Origin: Flectonema sp. DT1601
Lineage: Eukaryota; Euglenozoa; Diplonemea; Diplonemida; Diplonemidae
DNA length: 64,000 nucleotides
Assembly (NCBI GenBank): GCA_964019425.1
Contig: OZ025847.1
Span: 464,501-528,500, forward strand
Reading direction: 5' to 3'
A program made the position numbers and the translations under genes. Position 1 is the first letter of the stretch. Every line of letters begins with the position of its first letter. The notes below the pieces were generated by a model. That model searched no databases and was not told where the DNA came from. It saw only the letters and a list, made by a program, of their open reading frames with translations. Shown piece after piece: positions 52,131 through 61,135 of the stretch.

Positions 52131-53339
52131 ATGGTGGTATCTAAAACAGATGCTATGCTTAACACCATGGCCAATCCTCCTCAAAAAAAAGATGACATGC
52201 ACTATGTGATCAAAGATGGTAAGCTACAGGTTAGACAACGGGTTAGGGTATGTTTAATTAGTAACCTAATCATCATCATAAAAAAAATAATAATAATAAA
52301 AAAAATTTCTCACAGACATCTCAAAGCGAGTTACCGTTTCTTTCAAGAGAAGCGGTTGGCAACATTATGGAACTAAGTTATAAATCCACTGCGCGCCACA
52401 AAGCACCGCCAGCGACGTGTAAATCACCACTGGAAGTACTGCGTGCTAGAGTAGGTGAACAACGAAAAAAGAAAATAGAAGAAGATACGAAACTACAGTC
52501 TTTGAGAGACGAAATGTACAACATACAAATATCGAGTAAGATAAATAGAACTGTGGAATTACTATCAGAACAACATGAAGCGATTCTTGCCACTCAAAAA
52601 AAAGCAAAGTGCGAAGAGAACGAAAGATCTCACGATCGTCAACAACTTGAATGCAAACTGAAACGCCACGAAATTGAAACGCTTGTCAAAAAACAACGAG
52701 ATTTTGATAAGAAAATAAAAGAATCACAACAAAGTAAAGACTGTCTTGCAGAGAGAGAACAATGGCGAAAGGATATCACTCGAGAGCGAATAGAATCTGA
52801 GAAATTAACAAGCGATGAGGACGCTAGAAGACGACGAGAGGAATATCTGTCTCAGATTGAGCAAAAAAAACAAAAACAACGATCAGAATGGGAACAGCGA
52901 CAACACGAACTTAAACAAAAAGAAAAGAAGAAACACTATCAACGAAAAATCGAAACATCCGAAGAGAAAAAAGAAATCTCTCACTTTGAACGAAAAGGTC
53001 GCAGACAGGATACACTAATGCGCAAACGTTATGAAGCTGCTCACGAAGTTGGTAAGCAAGTCAAAGAACAAATTGAAGGAAAACTTCGTCTAAAACATGA
53101 ATTCCAGCAAGCATTAAAAAGTGAACAGTACCCAGGCGGTATCCACGACACCGTTGGAAACAATTCCTCCAGAGCCATACCAAAAGTATCAAAAGATCGA
53201 CTTCTTAATTACGTTGCTCCAGCGGTATGCTACAAACATCATTCTACAGCAATTCTAACATTTTCAAATAAATAAACATTCACAGCTGTACAGAGACCAT
53301 CGTGGAAGGACTTTATATAGCTGGGGATTAACCGGATAG
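52131..53339 (+). CDS. Coiled-coil protein, probably cytoskeletal
   Basis: A 359-residue protein from three exons, 52131-52247, 52316-53224 and 53286-53339; both introns have phase 0. Residues about 70-310 are one long highly charged helix rich in Glu, Lys, Arg and Gln (for example KKQRDFDKKIKESQQSKDC). The short last exon ends in LYRDHRGRTLYSWGLTG. Long charged helices with a compact C-terminal motif are common in axonemal and microtubule-inner proteins, but I do not recognise a specific one. The start at 52131 lies 15 nt after CACAG at 52115. The upstream ATG at 52116 is out of frame. Without the last exon the frame would end in an intron-derived tail. Confidence 0.7.
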
Positions 53340-53578
53340 GGGGTTTTTTTTATATAATTCTTTTTCTATTTTATGTTATCTTGTGATTCTTCACTTGTGT
53401 TTGATTAGGTAAGAAAGATAAAAAGGTTGAAAGAGAAAAATCGTTCTTTACAGTTTCGATTTTTTTCTTCTTTTTATTCCTTTTGGTATTATTAATTCCA
53501 ATTTCAATTTGTAACTCTGACGGAAACTGTATACTAACCAAGACTAACATTCTTCAGTGAAGAGGAAGAAGAAGATAC

Positions 53579-54787
53579 ATGTCTGCCGTGTACACCAGAG
53601 GGGGTAGAATAACAGATTTCACAAAAATCAACAGCAAAAAACCAGAATTTGAGACACTACGTGAACAGGTAGAAGGATGGATCACGGATGGAAAAGTTTT
53701 TGAAGAAGTGATAACTAACATACCGGAATCACATATTTATAAACGACAAGGCGACAGAAGCTTCTACACCAATAAAAGCCTTAGCAAAAGAGGGAGCCTA
53801 CGATATTCACCTGTACTCATTAAAGCAATGGAAAAATTATGGACGTTCCTACCAAAAGAACCGAGAATGAGGGGAGAACAAGATTTTATTTCAAGCAACA
53901 CGTATATTTGGGTTTTTACAAATGCAGGGGAAGTACTATGTGGTGAAAAACCAAACAGAAGTGATCTGATGTTGGAATGGTATCTCGACATTAAAAAGAG
54001 TAGAACTTCTGGACTGAATCGAAGTATATTTCAAAGGATACTATTCGAAACAATAGACATGTGGACCGATTCTACTTCAGAATCGGAATACGCACATACA
54101 GCTCTTGAGATTTTAGAAAGCCTTCAATCACAGAAGTCTTGCGATTCAAAAACTGAATTCGTATCGAGTCCGAATAATATTTCTCAAAGACATCAAGCTC
54201 CTCCTAAAATGGATACTTCCCTTCCAATTAATAATAATAAACCGCACTCGACAAACATCCGCGAAGCTCTTTGTGAGCCTGATAAAGTTCCATCTGCGAA
54301 ACTTCACACCGATCCATCACCAAAGTCTTTATGTAGTGTAACACGTAATCCGGTACGTAATAAGAAGCAAACCACGCAGAGAGAAGATCTGAGAAGACGA
54401 CGAAGAAGAAGTCGACAGCCGATTAAAAATAAATTTATTGTGAAGACACAACGACCACAGACACGTCAAAAAGTTATATTTCGTGGTGAGAGGCTTCGAT
54501 GGAAAGCGACGAGCAAAATCGATAATGTTTTGAAAATTGTGAAGGCTGCGGAAGTTTCAGTTCCGCCACCTCCTTCGCTTCTCCGAATCAGCTGTCTAGC
54601 TGCTGCTATTTCAAGTGCTACTTTGATTACTTTAATATCTGAGGTATTGTTATTAAATGCAGCGACTTCAGAATTCCTCTCCTTTTGGGGACTGCATTCG
54701 ATTGGCTCTGGTACTCGCAAACAGTGCATTCCACCTCTACCACTTCACCCTTCATTTAAGGAACTAAGACTTTCACCATGTCATTAA
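53579..54787 (+). CDS. Unknown protein with possible C-terminal membrane segment
   Basis: A 402-residue intron-free protein, not recognised. Residues 1-185 look folded (for example RYSPVLIKAMEKLWTFLPK, NTYIWVFTNAGEVLCGE, LMLEWYLDIKK). The middle (190-300) is low-complexity and then very basic (RRRRRRSR and similar). Residues about 325-355 are hydrophobic (CLAAAISSATLITLISEVLL), a probable membrane segment. Start: ATG 21 nt after TTCTTCAG at 53557. Confidence 0.6.
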   Translation: MSAVYTRGGRITDFTKINSKKPEFETLREQVEGWITDGKVFEEVITNIPESHIYKRQGDRSFYTNKSLSKRGSLRYSPVLIKAMEKLWTFLPKEPRMRGEQDFISSNTYIWVFTNAGEVLCGEKPNRSDLMLEWYLDIKKSRTSGLNRSIFQRILFETIDMWTDSTSESEYAHTALEILESLQSQKSCDSKTEFVSSPNNISQRHQAPPKMDTSLPINNNKPHSTNIREALCEPDKVPSAKLHTDPSPKSLCSVTRNPVRNKKQTTQREDLRRRRRRSRQPIKNKFIVKTQRPQTRQKVIFRGERLRWKATSKIDNVLKIVKAAEVSVPPPPSLLRISCLAAAISSATLITLISEVLLLNAATSEFLSFWGLHSIGSGTRKQCIPPLPLHPSFKELRLSPCH

Positions 54788-54916
54788 TAATTAATATTTA
54801 CACCCTCTTTTTATTACAAGTTTTGGAATTGTTTATTTTGTTAAAGAGATGGTTGGTCTGCGTGGAATCATTAATTTCTATCTTTAAAAAAAACAGAGAA
54901 TAAATAATTTTGCATC

Positions 54917-55817
54917 ATGGGGGGAATGTCCTCAATTATGAACACGGTCGTGGACCCTGACCTCGACCGTTTTAGTCAGATTCCGCTCTGTAGAGCTGCA
55001 AGACAAGAGGAGGATATGGCGATGGGAGTTCTTAAGAGAATTTTATCTTGGATTGGATATATTGTTTTTATCTTAGTGGTGTTCTTTCCTCTTTTGGGAG
55101 GACAGTTTACAATCTTCACCGACTGGCGTCAGTGGTGGATTGTCTTAGCAAACGTTGACCCTTGGACCTTCGGAGGACTTGGCATATCATTCTCAATTGC
55201 TGTTTCTATTGTTGGAGCTGCATGGGGAATCTTATTGGCTGGTTCATCCATCGCCGGTGCCGCCGTCCGTACCCCTCGAATGGTCAGCCGTAACTTAATT
55301 AGGTGTGTTGAAATTCCCTTTGAAGGTTAGACGAGAATCACCAATACAACAAAACACACAAAAAACAGTATCATCTTCTGTGAAGCTGTCGGTATCTACG
55401 GACTGATCATCGCTCTGTTAATGAACAATAAGGTTTCACAGAGCAGTGCTCAATACCTCCCAAATGGTCACGGTGTTGCAGTTAGTATGCAGTACCAGGC
55501 TGCTGCATCACTTTACACATTATTCTGTGCTGGTCTTACTGTTGGTTTAGGTAACTTTGGATGTGGTATCGCGGTGGGAATGGTTGGAAGCAGTTGCGCA
55601 ATCGCTGATGCAGCTGACAGTATGTACTGTTGTTTTGTTAAAAATATTAAACTTTGTAGTATCGAAAAAAAAAAAACAACCAAATAATCACACAGAGGAC
55701 CTCTTCGTCCAAATCCTAATCGTGGAGATCTTCGCTTCGGCGTTAGGAATCTTTGCTTTGATTATTGGAATTCTTCAAACCAACGCAACTGATTTCGGTA
55801 GCGCTACTCTAGCATAG
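54917..55817 (+). CDS. ATP6V0B: V-ATPase proteolipid subunit c'' (VMA16/ATP6V0B-like)
   Basis: A 252-residue membrane protein from three exons, 54917-55302, 55369-55619 and 55696-55817; the joins split an Ile/Ser-type codon and a Lys codon and both restore the family pattern. Five hydrophobic segments are visible. The segment IIFCEAVGIYGLIIAL contains the membrane glutamate that carries protons in V-ATPase proteolipids, and LFVQILIVEIFASALGIFAL is the last helix. Compared with subunit c, the extra N-terminal helix and FGGLGISFSIAVSIVGAAWG mark c''. The subunit is part of the rotary Vo ring that acidifies vacuoles and endosomes. C-ending codons are frequent, as in other well-expressed genes. 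Start: ATG 20 nt after AG at 54896. Confidence 0.88.
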
Positions 55818-56787
55818 TCACAGTCAGACCCGGTAGCCTTCTTATTTTTATTTCTCCTTATTCCTGCGTCTAATACTCTGCTGTGGCATGAAAAAATTGC
55901 TTTAGTAAGTTATTTATCCAAGGCATGGAGATAAGCAGAAGGTGTGAGTTATAGAATGTAAAAAAAAAAAAAACAATCAAGCGTTGAGGGGGGTTTGGTT
56001 GAGCCCACTGTTTTTCCTCGCGTTGTTTGTCATTTCAAAGAGGGAATAATGTCGCGTCGGAATTTAAGCCGGTTGAGCTTAACCAGTGCGAAGATGAACC
56101 AAGAAAGAAAAAAAAAAAAAAAGAAAAAGAAGAAAAAAAAAAAAAAAATTAAAATTCTCTTCCGAGTGGTAATTATTCATTTGTTCGTTTTTTTTTTTTT
56201 TTTTTTTTTTTCCATTCAACTTTCAAGTTGGTTGGGGGTGATGCTCCTTACAATCTTGTGATAAACATCGCGTCCTTCCCTTCAAACCTTTTTCTATCTA
56301 TAGCTGTTTCGCTCTTTATTCCCGAATCCCTCTTATGTTTTTTACTCGTCCATTTTTTTTTTTTTTTAAAACTTTTTTTTTTTCGAAACCAAAATATGTT
56401 AAGTGTTACCGTATTCACGTTTATTACGTGAGGAGAGGGGAAATACAAAAGCGTTTACCAGCGTGCAGTGGTTGACCTCATTATGGCTTGTTCCGTCGAA
56501 AAAAATGGTGTTTCGTTGGCGTTTTTTTTTTTTTTTTTTTTGTTGTTGTCACGTTCTGTTGATGAAAATAATTAAAAAAAAACCCTCTTCTCGTGATGAA
56601 AAAAAGTCAAACAAAGAATACCAAACGAAAGTGGAGAATTAAAAAAAAAAAAAAAAAAGGAAAAGGAAGGGAAAAAAAAAAAAAAAAAAGTTTTGGACAA
56701 GTATTCCTGATGAATTATATTTTGTGTTTTGTTGTCGTGTTATTCCTATTTTTCTTTTTTACTCAAATCAGTCAAATCGAATGAAAA
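55818..56787. other. Spacer, 1 kb
   Basis: Homopolymer-rich, with A, T and A/G runs. No gene is seen. It ends with TACTCAAATCAG (56771), 16 nt before the next ATG. Confidence 0.7.
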
Positions 56788-59700
56788 ATGATTGCCGCTT
56801 CCGTACTGGGAGACAAGATGGAAAAAAGACGAAAATTCAAGTACAAAGTATCGGTTGACGGATCCATAAGAGATTTTAATATTCTGAGAGCCGCGACTGA
56901 CGCCTACGGCTTCCACCACGGACAACGTGTCAAAATACAAAAAGGAAAAATGGCAGGAACATACGCTACGATAATCGGCTGCCTAAACAACTGGCTGTGG
57001 AGGCATCAGGATGATGCGGATGGAGCGAGAGCGTTCTTCGCAAAAGATGAAAAAGAACTTCGTGAACGCTATGACCTCCTAGAGATACTACACGATCCGT
57101 ACTCAGGAATGTCTACCACGTCAACTATTCAGCTACGAGAAGAGTTAGTAGAACCTATTAAAGACGTGACATCATCATTTTATAATCAAAATATTGATTC
57201 TTGTCAAGCAGTCTCTTTCACTTATACTAACTCACCAGATTTCATAGCTGACATTCTCTCGACTATTAAAAATCATTGGAAAGATAGAGTTGGACCGTCC
57301 AGATCAAACTTAATATCTGAAATTAGTTCAGCAGATGACTCAACCCGGAATGTCATTCTTGGGATAGGATCAGGTTTGTTTTATCGTTTCTTATTAATGG
57401 AAAAGATGATTACTTTTGTTATTATCAACACAATAACAGAAATCCTTTCTAAACAACCAAACTCTTCAAGGATGTCAAGTGTGTATTACCTGCTTCAGAT
57501 GTTATGGTCTGAAGAAGGAAAACAATTTCTACAAAGTGAGACTCAACTACAGTCACCTATTTCAAGTTATCACACGCAGGTAGCAAAACCACTTGAAAAT
57601 CTGAGTGTCTTACCAATGTGGGAACGGTCTGAGGCGACAATACAAGAAGTCATTCTGGTGTGTTATTAGTGTTAAAGTGTTTTTTGTGTAAGCAGAAAAA
57701 AATCATTCAGATTAGACTTATATTTCGTTGAACGTCCCCTCTCTTCTCAGAGCAGCCACTACCTTCCTGACCTCTCAAAGTGCGCATCTTCCATCTCCTG
57801 CACTTGTCTAGCCTGCTCCCATCACTCTCTCTCAACACCTCCTTCGGGCTATGTTCTCCTTGTCCGTGACTTGCGCTTCTTGTGGACGTGCATAGGCTCC
57901 TGCCTTGGCCTCCAGCAGCTCGTAGTAGTGTTCCCGCTGGTGGACAGTGATAAGGCTCGCCATCGCTTGATTTATGGCTACTCCAGCCTGCGCCTGCACC
58001 GATTCATTCGTCGACGCAATTACTGCGTTTCCTTCAGCAACAAGTGGCTGCCGCTTCCGTTGCTCTGGTTTGTGCCTCGGCTGTGGGAGGTTATCGCAGC
58101 CTGCCACGAGTATATCGTGCAGCCCACGGCCTGTTGGGGTGCTAGCTGGGGCTGGCCCCTTTCAGCTCTAGCCAACAGGTGCAGCTCAGTGTTTGGGTTG
58201 ACTTAGCATAATAACGGCTTTTAATCTGAAAAGCTTCTCCGACTACGTCAGTACAAAAAAAAAAAAGAACTTACAAACAGCCTCACCACAAGAGAATCTC
58301 ATATTTACTTCTATCTGCAAAGCAGCTCTGTGTGAGCAACATGATAAGTACGGATGACAACCTTTCTGATGAACAGCATGAGTTAGAGCTCGTCGCAGTT
58401 TTTAACGAGGACGCTAACAAGCCTGCTCCCGACATTGGATCGTGGATTTGCATTCTGAGTCCGTTTTTTGCAAAGTATAAATACCGTTCAAATTCATTAA
58501 AAGAAACAACTAAAAGAGTTGTTATAAAAGGATTAATTCACGGCCTATCACATCCTGGAAATGAAAAAATAGTTCTACTACCTCCATTCACTTGTTGGGT
58601 TGTAAGTGCTAATGATTCAGAAACATTAAAACTAACATGGAGACACTACCGAGAGTCAGGGATCTCTTTTAGTGTATCCAGTATAAAGTCTTTGGTGGAA
58701 GTAGATTGTAAATCAGTCTGTAGTGACATGCATCTATTACGCAGAGATCGTACTGGAAGTCCAAGACAAAGAAGAGCTATCTTTGAAGGTGATGGTCCAG
58801 CCTACACGGTTAAAAGTGTTGTTCGTCAGGCTTTACTAACACAGCGAAGTAGTTTTTCACACGATCCAGAGTTATCATCGCACAGAGGAAGTACTGACGT
58901 GAACACTGCAAACGAACTTGCAGCTATTGAAAACATCGTACTGAAACCTTTCTTATATTATTTCATTGGAGCTGGACTGCTATCTGCTGACATTGCTCCG
59001 CAATCTCTAAAAAGGTTTGGTTTCGTTCCAGGACAAAGATGTCAATACGGAACTGGACCCAAAACAGGAAGAGTAACAACAATAGTTGGATGTTCTTTAG
59101 GTAAGTTGTGGCATCATGAAGACGGAGGTGAATTGAGACCGTTTCATCAAACAAACTTTAAATCAATTGTTCAAAGTTTCGATCTGGAACTGATTGGATG
59201 GGATAGAGTTTATGAATACCCAAAAAGTAAAACATCATTTCACTACCTCGACTACAACGTTAATGAACGACTCATGGAACAGTTTGGCAGACATCACAAT
59301 GAAGTAATTCAAGATCCATCTGACACTACTGGATACGCAAAGGCTATTGTTGTTGGTTGTCGTGGAGATGAGCTGTACGTGTATTCTCCTACTGCTAATG
59401 ATTGTAAAGCAGCTCAAGAATCTGAAAATCGAAACCGATCCCTCTTTACTATAAACTTCGAATTGCTACCACCGAATGATGTCATGCCGCGAATCCCATT
59501 CGACGACATCGACTACGAGGTTCGATGTTCCCAATGTCGAAACTATGGAGCTCTACATGGTCAAACAGTAATTATAACATCAGGCTTTCATGTTAGTGAA
59601 TTAGCATGTGTTTTAGGTATTTCAGAAGGAACTTTATACGGCATCTTTCTATGCAATAAGAATAGTTATTCTGTAAGAGCACTTCACCCTGGAAACTACT

Positions 59701-60401
59701 CAGTAATAAATCGACCAATTCAACTTCGAGTTGATCAGAGTCGACTTCTCCATCACCACCCTCGTTATACCACATCAGAAGAATTACTCAGCTCTGAGGC
59801 TCCTGGTCTACACGGCATTCAAAATCAAAACCCTTCTTTTCAGTTTCTCACATTTTTTGGAGAGCGCATAGACTTTGATATCCGTTACTCTATTTGTAAT
59901 ATATTTAGGTATGCTATTTCCTTTGTTGGTGTTTTGCTTTACAAAAAAAAAAAAACCACCAACACAAACCCAGGCTTTATCACCGTCAACAAATATATTG
60001 GAACTTAACCAGCGAACCTGATAATATCAACAAAAGGAAATCTACGATTATTGGAGTTTGGATGAGTGAACTTTGGAGAGTTGATGATGGTAAATGTTCA
60101 GCTGAACCGTTCATTGGGTCTTCTGTGGAGGAGCTTATGAGACACTACAACATTCAGGTTATCGGATTTGGTTCCTTAGATAAGACATATGAGTGTTTTC
60201 ATGGAGACACTTTCATCGCGACTGGAACTGCGAGAAGCTCAAATTTCTCTCTCCCGCACATATCGACGTGCAGGACTGAGAATTCTGAACTTATCGGACT
60301 CGATACGTATGTTGTTATTTTTGTTGAAATTTTCTTTTAGATATAATAGATATCAATGTCTACTGTATTGCATATTGTGCTCCACTGATACAGCAAACTA
60401 A
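56788..60401 (+). CDS. Large repeat protein A: beta-rich LW-repeats plus possible ADP-ribosyltransferase-like region
   Basis: Modelled exons are 56788-57657, 58326-59908, 59974-60306 and 60341-60401 (948 residues). Five copies of a repeat with the pattern G(Q)R, then (T/A)(T/I)I(I/V)G, then LW (as in HGQRV...YATIIGCLNNWLW) are seen; each looks like a small beta-barrel. Residues about 110-380 have helices, then a strand ending GNEKIVLLPPFTCWVV, which resembles the last part of an ADP-ribosyltransferase fold; this is tentative. That region spans the first intron, which supports joining exons 1 and 2. Uncertain points: exon 1 could end alone at TAG 57669, and ATG 58341 has its own acceptor 15 nt upstream. 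The end is also uncertain, as 60306 could splice in frame to 61123 or 61126, making one 1.7-kilo-residue protein with gene B. Confidence 0.6.
57701..58254 (-). mobile_element. Interspersed repeat family A, copy 4 (long form), in intron of repeat protein A
   Basis: Read on the minus strand it begins GTACTGACGTAGTCGGAGAA and ends ATAAGTCTAATCTGAATGATT, the same two ends as copies 2 and 3, but has about 450 bp of GC-rich interior. The interior holds a 91-codon frame on the minus strand (57832-58107) with a plausible helical composition (for example VHQREHYYELLEAKAGAY). It is A-flanked at both sides. It looks like the parent or a gene-carrying form of which the 100-bp copies are internal deletions. 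In the spliced gene model it is removed with the 668-nt intron 57658-58325. Confidence 0.7.
57832..58107 (-). CDS. Possible mobile-element protein fragment, 91 aa
   Basis: An open frame in the GC-rich interior of repeat copy 4, in the same orientation as the element. Composition is Ala/Glu/Gln-rich and helical, unlike chance frames in this AT-rich DNA. No transposase, reverse transcriptase or other domain is recognised. It may be a relic or a captured host fragment. Confidence 0.35.
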   Translation of the reverse strand: MAGCDNLPQPRHKPEQRKRQPLVAEGNAVIASTNESVQAQAGVAINQAMASLITVHQREHYYELLEAKAGAYARPQEAQVTDKENIARRRC

Positions 60402-60475
60402 GGAGCATCGGGAAAGCTCCAAAGTGCCACGAGGCAACAGCAACGTAAGTAGACCAATCTTGTTAGGATTGTTAT
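60358..60475 (-). pseudogene. Second copy of the U1-like structured RNA unit, probably degenerate
   Basis: The reverse complement matches 13745-13860 over its whole length at roughly three quarters identity, including AACAATCCTAACAAGA, ACTTAC (reverse complement of 60445-60450) and the GGAGC/GCTCC stem (60402-60420). The Sm-like AATTTTG is changed to AATATG, so it may be a dead copy. It lies in the spacer or intron between repeat proteins A and B, on the opposite strand. Confidence 0.4.
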
Positions 60476-61135
60476 GGGATGGCTTTGGCTGACGGGGCAT
60501 CTTGAGCACAAACATGTCATTGTCAGCTTCTACCTTGTCCGAATTGTAGTCAGTAGTTTTTGTTATAGAGATGCACCGAGTGAACATATGAGGGATGGAT
60601 AATAAAAGAGGGAATATGAAAGTAAATAAATAAAAAAAAGATAAGTTAGACTTAATAAAAGTAAACATCTATTTTTTCGAATTTCTGGGGGCAGGGACAT
60701 TTGATAATGTTAGGAAGGGGGCTTTTTTCCCCCTCTTCCCTTTTCTTTAATTGATCTCATAAAGGATAGGATTATCGAATATGTCCATCAAACCATGTCG
60801 CTTGAATACGGCTGAACTGTGATTGACAGTATTTAAATGGAGATTGGGGCTGTCTTACAGACGGTTAGTACTTCCTGCTTTATTTTAGAAGTCTGAGCTA
60901 GACTTCTTCTTGTTTAAACTCAGCCTGAGGAACTTCCCCATCAAGCTGTTTACCCTCTTCATTGCAAAAAAGCTCAAAAGGCCTCCTTCATGAACCCTAC
61001 AAATTGGTTCGACATTTATGTTCCTGATGGGTGGGAACCGGAATGGTGGGAAATCAATAAAGCATAGAAATTTTAACCCAAATTATCACTTCGAAAAAAA
61101 AAAGAAAATAAATAAAAAATAGGAGACCTGAGGCG
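60402..61135. other. Spacer or intron between repeat proteins A and B, with a coding-like segment
   Basis: It contains most of the U1-like copy, a minus-strand coding-like patch (about 60460-60560), and a plus-strand open segment at 60924-61067. That segment, after CTCAG, encodes 47 residues with strongly protein-like ending NWFDIYVPDGWEPEWWEINK and then TAG. It could be a terminal exon of an unplaced gene or a relic. The acceptor AG for gene B is at 61122 or 61125. Confidence 0.5.
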
